Source: Dyella_A ginsengisoli (GTDB lineage: Bacteria > Pseudomonadota > Gammaproteobacteria > Xanthomonadales > Rhodanobacteraceae). Taken from it: DNA of 64,000 bases. The notes under the pieces are model-generated. The model searched no databases, had not been told where the DNA came from, and saw nothing but the letters and a program-made list of their open reading frames with translations. A program made the translations under genes and the position numbers. The stretch lies in NCBI RefSeq assembly GCF_044904665.1, contig NZ_JADIKM010000003.1:1-64000 (forward strand), in the 5' to 3' direction. Of this stretch, positions 1 through 8,799 are shown one piece after another; position 1 is the stretch's first letter, and every line of letters starts with the position of its first letter.

Positions 1-1
1 C

Positions 2-2638
2 AACGGCACGGTGGAGCTGACGGCTGGTGGAACGCTGACGCTGCCGACGTCGGGCATCGACACCGGGACGGCGGACCTGACGCTGGCGGCGAACGGAGGC
101 TCGCTGGTGATGCCCGGCGCGCTGAGCGGCGCGAACGTGACGCTGAGCGGCCGCGACGGGATCACGCTGGGCAGCAATCTGACCAGCCCCGGCACGGTGA
201 CGCTGACCAGCAGCGCCGGTGCGATCAGCCAGACTGGCGGTGTGCTGACCGCCGGCACGCTCACCGGCAGCTCTTTCGGTGACACCACGCTGGCCAGGGC
301 AAATCATGTCGGTACGCTGGGCGCCGTCAGCGCCTCGAATTTCACGCTTTCCAACGCGCAGGCGCTGACCGTCGGCAGCAACCTGATCATCGGCGGCGGC
401 ACCGGCGTGATTGCGCTGACCACCACGAGCGGCGGCCTTGCCATCCAGCACGATCTCAATGGCGGCGTCCTCGCGCTGCAGTCGGCCGGCGATCTGTCGC
501 TGGCGGGCAACCTGATCGGCAGCTCGGTCGCGCTGGTGTCTGGCGGGAACATCGCCCAGAGCGCCGGTGTGATCCAGACCGGCACACTCACCGGCCAGGC
601 CGGCGGCAGTGCGACGCTGGCGAAGGCCAATAGGGTCGGCACACTGGGCGACTTCAGCGCAGCCAACGGGCTGAACTTCATCAACGCCCAGGCGATGACG
701 GTAGGCGGCGCCGTGAACGGCACCAGCTCCACCAGCCTCTCCACCACCTCCGGCAGTCTCATTGTCGGCGGCAGCATCGGCGGCGCCTCCATTGCGCTGG
801 CCGGGCAGAGTGGGCTGGCAATCAATGGCGCCGTGAATGCCGGCACGGGCGATGTCTCACTCGATTCGGCCGGCGGCGCGATCACCGAAGGCAGCGCGGG
901 CGTGCTCACCGCCGGCAGCCTGTCCGGCACATCGGCCGGCAGCACCACGCTGGACGGCGCCAACCAAGTGGTGACCTTGGGCAACTTTGCCACCGGCGGC
1001 GATTTCAGCTTCCGCGACGCGCGCACGCTGACCGTGAACAGCCCGCTCGACATTCGTGGCGGCAGCGGCAACCTCAGCCTGACAGCGGCAGGGGGCAGTT
1101 CGGACCTGATCCTCGCCACCGGGCTGACGGGCGGAGCGATCACGCTTGCCGCCGGGCGCAACATCACGTCCTCGGCAGGTATCGCTGCCACCACGCTCAC
1201 CGGCAGTGCGGGTGGCCAGGCGCTGCTGGGCAGCGCCAACAATGTCGGCACTCTGGGGGACTTCAGTGCTGCGAACCTGAAGTTTGGCAACGCCGGGGCG
1301 CTGGTGATCGGTGGCCAGGTGAACACGGGCGGCGGTGCGCTGAATCTGTCTACCTCCACCGGCACACTGTCGCTGACCGGCGCACTCAACGGCGGGGCCG
1401 TCTCGCTGGCTTCGGCCGGTGACCTTGCGCTCGGCGGCCAGGTGACGGCGAACGCGCTGGCTCTGCAGTCGGGCGGTGCGATCAGTCAGGGCGCCGGCAG
1501 TGTGATCACGGCGAACAGCCTGAGTGGCCAGTCCACCGGCAGCACGGCACTGGAAGGCGCCAACCGGGTCGGTGCGCTGGGCAGCTTCAGTGCGGACGGC
1601 CTGCGTTTCGCCAATGCGACCGGCTTAACGGTGACCGGTCCGGTCGATGGCGGCAGTGCGACCACGCTGACCACGACCGCCGGCGACCTGCTGTTGCAGG
1701 GCGAGATCCGGGGCGCCACCACCACGCTGCAGTCGGCCGGCGCGATCACCGAAGGCGGCAGCGGCATCGTGGTCGCCGATCAGCTCACCGGTCATGCGGC
1801 GGGGATCGCCACGCTCGCCGGCGCCAATCGCGTCGGCAGCCTCGGTGCCTTCGATGCCGCCGGCCTGAACCTCAGCAATTCCGGCACGCTGGCGATTGCC
1901 GGGCCGGTGGTGGTTGGGGGAACCACCACGCTCGCCACCACGACGGGCGACCTGCACGTCGACGGCTCCATCGACAGCAGCGTGCTGCGACTGGAATCTG
2001 CTGGCGCCATCAGCGAAGGCGCGGGCGGCGTCATCACAGCTGGCACGTTGAGCGGCAGCGCTGCAGGCGTTACCACGTTGGGCACACGTGCCCAGCCGAT
2101 CGCCAACCACGTCGGCACGCTGGGCAATTTCTCCTCGCCGGCGGGCTTCAGCTTCACCAATGCACAGACGCTGACGCTGGCCTCGGTGGATGCCAGCAGC
2201 TTTACCATCGATGCGGGGCACGCGGCGCTGTACCTGGGCGTCACCGGCGGTGATCTGCTGCAGTCCGGCCAGACGCCGTTGTACGACGGTGCGGGCACGT
2301 TCTTCGCCTCCGGCAAGATGGGCACGGCGGTGGCGCCGATCTACGTGATCGGCGATTCGGCGCAGGTGATCGCCGACGTCGGTGCGCCGCCCGCGTACTT
2401 CTACGCGGTGGACCGCCAGGGCAACATCCTGCCGCTAACCGGCGACCTCAGCTTCAACGTGCCGACCTCGCTGTTCTTCGGCAAGGCGCAGAACGGCAAC
2501 GGTCGCGGCGATGCCTATATCGACCCGAGCGTGATCTCCGCCAACTACCGTTCGTTCGGCATCGTGCCCTCCGGCATCCTGCTGCCGGAGGACCAGCAGC
2601 AGTGCCAGCCCGAGCTGGAGGATTGCTCGGGTGAGTGA
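2..2638 (+). CDS. Filamentous haemagglutinin-like TPS exoprotein, C-terminal part (5' partial)
   Basis: The reading frame is open from base 2, so the gene begins outside the window; the GTG at 11 is only an internal codon. The visible 878 residues are Gly/Ala/Ser/Thr-rich and contain about seven degenerate repeats of roughly 100 residues built around a GAISxGxGxVITAGxLxG segment and a GANxVGxLGxF segment, typical of the beta-helical stalk of TpsA/FHA-type adhesins. The last 130 residues are non-repetitive and end in a Cys pair, CQPELEDC. In HMW1-type adhesins a C-terminal Cys pair helps hold the protein in its TpsB pore; that role here is inference. The stop overlaps the start of the next gene by 8 nt, suggesting coupled translation. 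No TpsB gene lies in the window. Confidence 0.85.
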   Translation, partial: NGTVELTAGGTLTLPTSGIDTGTADLTLAANGGSLVMPGALSGANVTLSGRDGITLGSNLTSPGTVTLTSSAGAISQTGGVLTAGTLTGSSFGDTTLARANHVGTLGAVSASNFTLSNAQALTVGSNLIIGGGTGVIALTTTSGGLAIQHDLNGGVLALQSAGDLSLAGNLIGSSVALVSGGNIAQSAGVIQTGTLTGQAGGSATLAKANRVGTLGDFSAANGLNFINAQAMTVGGAVNGTSSTSLSTTSGSLIVGGSIGGASIALAGQSGLAINGAVNAGTGDVSLDSAGGAITEGSAGVLTAGSLSGTSAGSTTLDGANQVVTLGNFATGGDFSFRDARTLTVNSPLDIRGGSGNLSLTAAGGSSDLILATGLTGGAITLAAGRNITSSAGIAATTLTGSAGGQALLGSANNVGTLGDFSAANLKFGNAGALVIGGQVNTGGGALNLSTSTGTLSLTGALNGGAVSLASAGDLALGGQVTANALALQSGGAISQGAGSVITANSLSGQSTGSTALEGANRVGALGSFSADGLRFANATGLTVTGPVDGGSATTLTTTAGDLLLQGEIRGATTTLQSAGAITEGGSGIVVADQLTGHAAGIATLAGANRVGSLGAFDAAGLNLSNSGTLAIAGPVVVGGTTTLATTTGDLHVDGSIDSSVLRLESAGAISEGAGGVITAGTLSGSAAGVTTLGTRAQPIANHVGTLGNFSSPAGFSFTNAQTLTLASVDASSFTIDAGHAALYLGVTGGDLLQSGQTPLYDGAGTFFASGKMGTAVAPIYVIGDSAQVIADVGAPPAYFYAVDRQGNILPLTGDLSFNVPTSLFFGKAQNGNGRGDAYIDPSVISANYRSFGIVPSGILLPEDQQQCQPELEDCSGE

Positions 2639-3767
2639 GCGCGCTGTGTCTGCCCGGTGTCGGTGGCGCGAAGGAACCGCGCTGGCGGTGTTCCTGCTGC
2701 TGGGGATGGCTACGGCCTCGGCACAGCTCGCGCCGCGGCTGACCGCGCAGCTCGCGCTGGACGAGCTGGCCGCGGCACAGGCCGCGCTGGCGAAAAGTCC
2801 GCCTGTACAAGGCTCGCCGCTGGCGTCGGTGCGGCAGCAGCTGGCCGGCATCGCCGACGCGCTGCGCCAGAGTGCGGGAAGCAACACGACCCAGCCGGTG
2901 GAGCTGGTGGGCGATGCGCTGCGCGCGCGGATCGTGCGTGCGCACGCCGCGGCGGCGCGGGTGCAGGCCTATCTCGCCGTATCCGACGGCTGCGGTGCCA
3001 CCGATGCGGCGGCGATGCAGGCCGCCCTCGCCGCGGGCGTGGAGCGGCTGGCGGCAGCCGGCAGCGCGGGCAAGCAGGTGCCGGCGATCGACAGCGTGCA
3101 GAGCATGGCGAACGTGCCGCTGTTCGCGTTGCATCCCGGCTTGCTCCATGCCAGCGAAAAGCCGCTGGCATTCGCGCTGGTCGGTTCCGATCTGGCCGAT
3201 CCGCAGTGCGCCGACCCGCACGTCACCGCCACCGATGCGGCCGGCAAGCCGCTGTCCAGCCAGCCGGTGCTGACCGGCGCCTCGCCCGCCCGGCTCGAAC
3301 TGCGCTGGCCGGGTGCCGCTGCGCTGCCGGCGGGCGCCGTGGTGTTGCACGTGGCGACCCAGCGCAAGGTATTCCTGCTGGGCTGCTCGGCGCTGCCCGA
3401 GGCCGACGCGGTGGTGCAGGTAGCGCCGGCCGTGCGCTTCGACGTGGACTATGTGCTGGAAGCGGTGTGTCCCGCGCAGGGCGGCATCGTCGCGCTGGGG
3501 CAAGGGCGGCTGCCGACGCTGGATGGCTACGGCGCCACCGTGTCGCAGCCGGTGGATACCGCGGCCTGCGCCGAGCCGCAGGCCTATCGGCTCAGTGCGA
3601 CCGTGACGCAGGGCGATGGCAGCCCGCTGACGGCCGGTCCGTTCACCCAGAGTGCGCAGGCCACGATCACCGCCGGGCTGCCCGGCGGTCTGTCGATGAG
3701 CTGGAGTCCGTCGGCGCAGACGCTTTTCGTGCGCTCGGGCGCGGCCACCTGCAAGGGCGCGCCCTGA
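2631..3767 (+). CDS. Exported hypothetical protein coupled to the haemagglutinin-like gene
   Basis: 378 residues from a GTG start that overlaps the 3' end of the upstream exoprotein gene. The N-terminus has basic residues, a hydrophobic stretch (ALAVFLLLGMATASA) and a likely signal-peptidase site before QLAPRL, so the protein should reach the periplasm or surface. An Ala-rich, probably helical region (about residues 30-160) is followed by a beta-rich part with several Cys residues that could form disulfides. I recognise no family. The 8-nt overlap and shared direction suggest an accessory of the TPS exoprotein, but this is inferred from position only. Confidence 0.7.
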   Translation: MSERAVSARCRWREGTALAVFLLLGMATASAQLAPRLTAQLALDELAAAQAALAKSPPVQGSPLASVRQQLAGIADALRQSAGSNTTQPVELVGDALRARIVRAHAAAARVQAYLAVSDGCGATDAAAMQAALAAGVERLAAAGSAGKQVPAIDSVQSMANVPLFALHPGLLHASEKPLAFALVGSDLADPQCADPHVTATDAAGKPLSSQPVLTGASPARLELRWPGAAALPAGAVVLHVATQRKVFLLGCSALPEADAVVQVAPAVRFDVDYVLEAVCPAQGGIVALGQGRLPTLDGYGATVSQPVDTAACAEPQAYRLSATVTQGDGSPLTAGPFTQSAQATITAGLPGGLSMSWSPSAQTLFVRSGAATCKGAP

Positions 3768-3776
3768 CGGCAAGGG

Positions 3777-3806
3777 CGCAGTCGCGGACGGATGCCCGCG
3801 ACTGCG
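3777..3806. terminator. Hairpin between convergent genes
   Basis: An 11-bp perfect inverted repeat (CGCAGTCGCGG at 3777-3787, CCGCGACTGCG at 3796-3806) lies in the 48-nt gap between the converging exported-protein gene and tssA. It lacks a clear T-run on either side, so it could be a bidirectional terminator or an RNA 3'-end stabiliser. Confidence 0.5.
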
Positions 3807-3815
3807 TCGGTTCGC

Positions 3816-4868
3816 TCAGCTGTTCTCGTCCGGCCCGGCGATCACGCGCAGTTCGCTCAGGCCACCCGGCGCGAGATCCTGCATCAGGTCGGCGAAGTTC
3901 ATGCCCACCAGCCGCTGCGCCCGGCGCAGCAGCAGCGGGATCGGGCTCGATGGCTCGTGGCGTGCGTAGTACTCGCACAGGTCGTCCAGCCGGCGGCGCA
4001 CGTCCTCGGGGCTCTGGATGCGGCCGGTCGCCGCCGCCACGCCAGCGACAGCCGTCGTGACGCCGCCGTCTGCGCCATCCGAGGCGGCCTCGCTTCCGGC
4101 GCCGTCGTCCTGCGGCCGGCGACGGGCGACCTGCGACTCGACGAATTTCTTCAGCTCATAGCCGTCCGACAGCAGCAGCTTCAGATCGGGGCCGGCGGTG
4201 CCGATGCGCTCGTTGAACAGCGCGTCGATCGCCTTGGCGTGTTCGAGGATGCGGCTGGCCGCGTCCATCGAAGCGGACAACTCGGCCTCGGGACAATCCA
4301 TGCAGCAGGCTTCGATATCGGTCATCGAGGGCAGCCCTTCGCCGTTCGGGTTGTCGCCGACCTTCAGGGTGCCGTTGGCGATGCGCAGGTCGCGCAGCGA
4401 GAAACGGCCGATGCGCGGCGACTGCACGAAAGCCGCGGTGCGCAGATAACCCAGCACGCCGATCGGATCGCCCAGCGGCACCACGGCGTTGACGCGCGCG
4501 GTGGGGTCGTCGTCGTCCTCGGCGTCCAGCATGGGATGCACGCCGTCCCAGTAGTTCTCCAGCATGCCGCGCACCAGCGCCAGGCCGCCGGCCAGTCCGG
4601 CGAGGCCGCCGGTACGCAGCCATGCGGTGGACAGGTGCGTGGCCACGCGCAGGTCCTTGGAGCGGCCCAGCAACCCCTCCGCCAGCGCCTTCACGCGATC
4701 CCAGTCCGGCTCCTCGGCCGCCTTGACCTCGTCGCCGATGGCGCGTTCGGCCTTGACCGTGGCGGCGCGCTCCAGCGCCATGAAATCGGCGTCGTATTCC
4801 AGGTCGGGGCCGCACGGGGCCTCGTCGCTGATGGGCAAGAGCAGGGACTGCAGCGCGTCATCGTTCAT
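3816..4868 (-). CDS. tssA: Type VI secretion system protein TssA (ImpA family)
   Basis: TssA is the cytoplasmic cap that coordinates sheath and tube assembly in type VI secretion. The N-terminal segment with ISDEAPCGPDLEYD, the following WLRTGGLAG helix and the ENYWDGVHPMLD motif are hallmarks of the ImpA_N domain; a short C-terminal region follows an Ala-rich linker. Translation could also begin at a TTG at 4913, but the ATG at 4868 (MNDDALQSLLLP) matches the usual family start and gives 350 residues. No other T6SS gene (tssB/C/K/M, hcp, vgrG) is present in the window, so this is an orphan copy or the edge of an unseen cluster. A short inverted repeat (GGCCGTG/CACGGCC, 4918-4949) lies just upstream. 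Confidence 0.85.
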   Translation of the reverse strand: MNDDALQSLLLPISDEAPCGPDLEYDADFMALERAATVKAERAIGDEVKAAEEPDWDRVKALAEGLLGRSKDLRVATHLSTAWLRTGGLAGLAGGLALVRGMLENYWDGVHPMLDAEDDDDPTARVNAVVPLGDPIGVLGYLRTAAFVQSPRIGRFSLRDLRIANGTLKVGDNPNGEGLPSMTDIEACCMDCPEAELSASMDAASRILEHAKAIDALFNERIGTAGPDLKLLLSDGYELKKFVESQVARRRPQDDGAGSEAASDGADGGVTTAVAGVAAATGRIQSPEDVRRRLDDLCEYYARHEPSSPIPLLLRRAQRLVGMNFADLMQDLAPGGLSELRVIAGPDENS

Positions 4869-5008
4869 GGGAGGCTCGACGATCAGGGTGGAAGGAGCGA
4901 ACGCCGCGGCCAACGTCGGCCGTGCCGCATGCGCGGCCGGGACACGGCCTCTCTAGGTAATGCGTTTTTCCCGGCGCAATCCGGTCAAGCCGCAGGGTGT
5001 CGGCGGAT

Positions 5009-7123
5009 TCAGCTCTGCGGCAGGCGGCGCGGATCGGCGGCCGGGCCGGGCAGCGGCTGGCGGCTGCGCTCGACCACGTGGGCGAGGGTGTGGATGTTGT
5101 CGACCAGGCGGTCGCTGAGGCGCTCCACCAGCTCGGCGGTCGGTGCGTCGTCGCTCAGTTCGAGCAGGGCGGTGAGGCTGCGCTGCAGGTCGCGCAGCGC
5201 GGGCAGGGGCGGCAGCGCAATCTGCTCGCGCAGGGCATGCGCCACCTGGTGCAGGGCGTCGGCGGCGTGCTGCACGAAGCCGCCGATCTCGGTGGATTCC
5301 GGCAGGCGCTCGCGGTCGTCGATCAACGCTTCCAGCGCCATGGCCGTGCGCGCCAGCCGGTTGCCGTTGGCGAACAGCGCCTGGGCCAGTTCGAGCAGCG
5401 CCAGCGGCGTGCCGGGTTCGCCACGCATGCGTTCAAGCGATGCCTGCGCATTGGTGCGCGCGGTGCGTGCCGCGGTGCGCGTTTCGCGGTGCGTGTCGCG
5501 CTCGGCGGGCGTCGCCAGCGCCGCCAGGTAGCGGGCGTAGGCGTCGAGCATGTCGGCCAGCGCGGCGCGGGCTCGGCCGCGCTCCCAGGTCGGCCACAGC
5601 ACGTAGGCGATCAGCGCCATGGCGCTGCCCAGTGCGGTGTTGATCACGCGGTCGATCACCGCGCCGCCCGGGTCGACGCCCTCGAACGAGAGCAGGATCA
5701 CCACCGTGCCGGTGAGCGCGGCTACCGCCACGCCGTAGTGCGCCGTGGCCAGATAGCGAAAGCCCATGCACAGCACGGCCATCAGGACGAGGTGCGCCCA
5801 CGGCTCGTTCGGTGTCACGTGCAGCAGCGCGGTGGTGAGCAGCAGGCCGAGCACGGTGCCGACCACGCGCAGCAGGCCGAAGTTGAAGGTGGCGGCGAAG
5901 TCCGGGCGCAGCACGATGGCGGCGGTCATCGGCACCCAGTAGCCGTGCGGCAGCTTGAGCCAGCGGGCGACGGCCAGCGCCGTGCACAGGCACGCGGCGC
6001 TGCGCACGGCATGACGAAACGCCACCGAGCGCGGCGTGAGGTTGGCGCGCAGCGTGGCCAGCACCGAGTGGCTGCGCAGCGCCGCCGGCAGCGGCGTTTC
6101 CGCGGCCACGGCGCGCCACTCGCCACGGCTGCCGGCCCACTGTGCATTGCGCACGGCGGCGGCGAGCTGTCCGGTCAGCGCGTGGACGTGCACGGCCAGG
6201 CCGCCGCCGGCCTGCGGCTGGTCGAGCAGGGTGCGCTCGCTGGCCAGCAGTCCGCGCAGCGCGCGTTCGGCGCCTTCGGGCGCGTCGCCGGCTTCCAGTG
6301 CATCGGCGATGGCGGCCATCACCCGCGCCGCGTCGTTGCGGAAGATCGCATGCAGGGCCGGGCTTGCGCGCAGCTCAGCCAGCGCGGTGAGTTCCAGCCG
6401 GATCCGCTCGGCCAGTTCCAGCAGCACGCCGAACGCCTCCATCGCGCGGCCGCGTGCGTGGTGGCGGCCGAGCAGGGTGTGCTGCAGCGTGGTCATCGCC
6501 TCGGTGAGTGCGGGAACATCTGCCTCGTCCTGCGCCTGCTGGCGGGCCAGCTGGGCCAGGCCGCGAAACACCTCGGCCAGCGCGTGGCGCTCGGGCCGAT
6601 AGCGCTGCAGCGGCCACGCGGCCACCGAGAACATCGCCAGCAGCATGCCGCCGGCGAAGATCAGTGCGGTGCTGCCGAACGCGGTCGCCACGGTCGGCAT
6701 CGGCGTGGCGGCAGTCACCACCAGCAGGATCATGCTGGTCATGCCCACGCGGGCGATGTCCACGCCGAACAGCACCAGCATGCCGCCGAGGAATCCCGCC
6801 ACCGCGGTGGCGACCAGCATCGGCCCGAACTCGTCACCGATCAGCATGCCCACCAACGACGCCAGCGCCGCCGCGAGCGCCGCCAGCAGCAGTCGCCAGA
6901 TGCGCTGGCGATACGGCCCCGGTTGATCGGAGAACATGGTGTTGAGCGCGCCGGCGCCCACGCCCAGCCCGATCGCGGTATGCCCGGTCGCCATGCCCAC
7001 GGCCAGCGGCAGAACCACCGCGGCGGTGTTGCGCAGTACCACGCGCAACGGCACGTCCGGACGCCGCGTGCGGGTCAGGCTTTCCATCACGTTGCTGCGG
7101 AGCGAATAGCTGCGGGCAGTCAT
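5009..7123 (-). CDS. FUSC-family inner-membrane protein (YccS/AaeB-like)
   Basis: 704 residues from the ATG at 7123 (a longer form from 7165 and a shorter one from 7087 are possible). Two blocks of closely packed hydrophobic helices, near residues 25-170 and 385-520, are each followed by a long helical cytoplasmic region, which is the duplicated layout of the fusaric-acid-resistance/FUSC family (YccS, YhfK, AaeB). Conserved-looking pieces include PLAVGMATGHTAIGLGVGAG and the later HGYWVPMTAAIVLRPDF, where the HGYWxPMT signature is characteristic. Family members are proposed efflux pumps for aromatic acids or envelope-stress proteins; no partner HlyD-type subunit is adjacent, so the substrate is unknown. 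It lies upstream of tssA and downstream of efpL on the same strand. Confidence 0.85.
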   Translation of the reverse strand: MTARSYSLRSNVMESLTRTRRPDVPLRVVLRNTAAVVLPLAVGMATGHTAIGLGVGAGALNTMFSDQPGPYRQRIWRLLLAALAAALASLVGMLIGDEFGPMLVATAVAGFLGGMLVLFGVDIARVGMTSMILLVVTAATPMPTVATAFGSTALIFAGGMLLAMFSVAAWPLQRYRPERHALAEVFRGLAQLARQQAQDEADVPALTEAMTTLQHTLLGRHHARGRAMEAFGVLLELAERIRLELTALAELRASPALHAIFRNDAARVMAAIADALEAGDAPEGAERALRGLLASERTLLDQPQAGGGLAVHVHALTGQLAAAVRNAQWAGSRGEWRAVAAETPLPAALRSHSVLATLRANLTPRSVAFRHAVRSAACLCTALAVARWLKLPHGYWVPMTAAIVLRPDFAATFNFGLLRVVGTVLGLLLTTALLHVTPNEPWAHLVLMAVLCMGFRYLATAHYGVAVAALTGTVVILLSFEGVDPGGAVIDRVINTALGSAMALIAYVLWPTWERGRARAALADMLDAYARYLAALATPAERDTHRETRTAARTARTNAQASLERMRGEPGTPLALLELAQALFANGNRLARTAMALEALIDDRERLPESTEIGGFVQHAADALHQVAHALREQIALPPLPALRDLQRSLTALLELSDDAPTAELVERLSDRLVDNIHTLAHVVERSRQPLPGPAADPRRLPQS

Positions 7124-7237
7124 GCCGCGTTGGTTCCATCGAGAAGGCGCAGGGTGATTCTGCACCAGCCCCGGTCATGCCGGTGCAGACGCGGCTTCGC
7201 GCGCCTGCACCGTGGTCATCCCTGCGTCAGGCGGCGC

Positions 7238-7801
7238 TCAGGCGCGGCCGGCGAACTCGCCGGTGGTGGTGTTCACCCACACCTTCTCGTCGTTGCTGAT
7301 GTACTCGGGCACCTGGATCTCGATACCGGTATTGAGCCGGGCCGGCTTGGCGCGCTTGGTGGCGCTGGAGCCCTTCATCTCCGGCGCGGTGTCGACCACC
7401 GTCAGCACCACGCTGGTGGGCACCTGCAGGCCGACCGGCGCGTCGTCGATCAGCTGCACGTAATAGCCCTCGACTTCTTCCACGATGTAGCCGGCGTTGT
7501 CGCCGACCAGCTCGGGGCTGAGCAGGTACTGGGTGTAATCCTCGGCATCCATGAAGACGAACGCGTCGCCGTCCATGTAGGAGAAGTTGGCGGCGCGGCG
7601 CACCAGGTCCATCTCCTTCAGGTCGTCGTCGGCGCGCAGGCTGAGGTCGTACTTGCGGCCACCGGGGATCGAATACATGGTGAAGCGGAACGTGACGTTG
7701 CCGCCGCGCGCGGTGGGCGCGCTGCGCTCGATGTCGCGCACCTGGTAGACGGTGCCGTCGTGTTCGACCACGTTGCCTTTCTTGACGTCGGAAGCTTTCA
7801 T
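7238..7801 (-). CDS. efpL: Elongation factor P-like protein EfpL (YeiP)
   Basis: 187 residues with the three-domain EF-P/eIF5A fold: an N-terminal KOW-like domain (MKASDVKKGNVVEHDGTVYQ), a central OB domain and a C-terminal OB domain ending VWVNTTTGEF. The tip loop reads RSAPTARGGN, longer than in canonical EF-P and carrying Arg instead of the modifiable Lys, which is diagnostic of the YeiP/EfpL subfamily. EfpL acts in the ribosomal E site to relieve stalling at prolines and other difficult motifs without needing a modified residue. No clear Shine-Dalgarno is visible upstream of the ATG at 7801; the upstream 120 nt is a low-complexity inverted-repeat tract. Confidence 0.93.
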   Translation of the reverse strand: MKASDVKKGNVVEHDGTVYQVRDIERSAPTARGGNVTFRFTMYSIPGGRKYDLSLRADDDLKEMDLVRRAANFSYMDGDAFVFMDAEDYTQYLLSPELVGDNAGYIVEEVEGYYVQLIDDAPVGLQVPTSVVLTVVDTAPEMKGSSATKRAKPARLNTGIEIQVPEYISNDEKVWVNTTTGEFAGRA

Positions 7802-7824
7802 AGGTCAGGAGTAAGAAATGAGTT

Positions 7825-7929
7825 GTGAGAAGTGAGAAGTGAGAAGCGAGAGAAGAGCGGCAAGACGCGGCGGGGTGGGTGAGGCGAGCTTTCTCTCACT
7901 CCTCACTCCTCTCCACTCACTCCTCGCTT
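7825..7929. repeat. GAAGTGAGA low-complexity inverted repeat
   Basis: The left arm (about 7825-7855) is a run of GTGAGAA units; the right arm (about 7889-7929) contains the complementary CTCACTCCTCACTC pattern. The arms can pair into a long imperfect hairpin spanning the gap between the SDR gene and efpL, possibly terminating or separating the two transcripts. Confidence 0.5.
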
Positions 7930-8695
7930 ATTTGGGTTGCAACCGCACGCCGCCATCCAGGCGAATCGTCTCGCCATTGATGTAGCGGTTGGTGAGGATG
8001 AAGGCGGCGGTGGTGGCGAATTCCTCCGGCTTGCCCAGGCGCGAGGGGAACGGGATCGAGGCGCCCAGCGACTCCTGCACCGCCGGCGGCATGGAATCCA
8101 CCATCGGCGTCCAGAAGATGCCCGGGGCGATCGTCGCCACGCGGATGCCGAAGCGCGACAGCTCGCGCGCCATCGGGAGCGTCATGCCGACCACGCCGCC
8201 CTTCGACGCCGAGTACGCGGCCTGGCCGATCTGGCCCTCGTAGGCGGCCACGCTGGCGGTGTTGATGATCACGCCGCGCTCGCCGTCCTCGCCCGCCTCG
8301 TTGCCCTGCATCAGCGCTGCGCCCGCCTTGGCCACGTTGAAGCTGCCGACCAGGTTCACCATCACGGTGGTGGCGAAGGTGCCCAGCGCCATCGGGCCTT
8401 CCTTGCCGAGCACGCGGCCGGCGCCGAGGATGCCGGCGCAGTTGATCACCACGTTCAGCCCGCCCATCGCGTCGCGCGCGGCGGACACGTTGGCGCTCAC
8501 GCCGTCTTCGGAGGTGACGTCGGTGCGGTAGAAGCGGGCGGCCTCGCCGAGGCTGGCGGCCGCGGCCTGGCCCTTCTCCTCGTTGACGTCGAACAGCGCC
8601 ACCTTCGCGCCGTGCGCGACGAGGTGCTGGGCGACCGCGTGGCCGAGTCCGGAGGCGCCGCCGGTGATGACGGCCTTGACCTGATCGAGCTGCAT
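7928..8695 (-). CDS. SDR oxidoreductase, 3-hydroxyacyl-CoA dehydrogenase type-2 like
   Basis: 255 residues from the ATG at 8695 (MQLDQVKAVITGG). It has the classical short-chain dehydrogenase features: the nucleotide-binding TGGASGLG motif near residue 11, NCAG near residue 86, and the catalytic YSASK. The insert containing GEDGERGVIINTASVAAYEGQIGQAAYSASKGG matches the HSD17B10/3-hydroxyacyl-CoA dehydrogenase type II subgroup, which oxidises short branched 3-hydroxyacyl-CoAs with NAD+, for example 2-methyl-3-hydroxybutyryl-CoA in isoleucine breakdown. That fits the branched-chain amino-acid genes a few kilobases away. The same frame is open further upstream, but only this start gives the complete Rossmann fold. 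Confidence 0.88.
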   Translation of the reverse strand: MQLDQVKAVITGGASGLGHAVAQHLVAHGAKVALFDVNEEKGQAAAASLGEAARFYRTDVTSEDGVSANVSAARDAMGGLNVVINCAGILGAGRVLGKEGPMALGTFATTVMVNLVGSFNVAKAGAALMQGNEAGEDGERGVIINTASVAAYEGQIGQAAYSASKGGVVGMTLPMARELSRFGIRVATIAPGIFWTPMVDSMPPAVQESLGASIPFPSRLGKPEEFATTAAFILTNRYINGETIRLDGGVRLQPK

Positions 8696-8799
8696 GAGAG
8701 TTCCCGAAGCGTGGAAAACCGCGATTTTAGCGGAGTGGCCGGCAGGCCAGCCATGTGCGGTACAGCTGAACGACGCCGGCTCGCCGCCGAAGAGGCTCG

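Noticed and set aside
3816..4868. A complete type VI secretion cluster
   Set aside because: Only tssA is found; neighbours are unrelated.
4997..7828. Plus-strand open frame opposite the FUSC and efpL genes
   Set aside because: Low-complexity His/Gln/Arg translation typical of antisense GC-rich frames.
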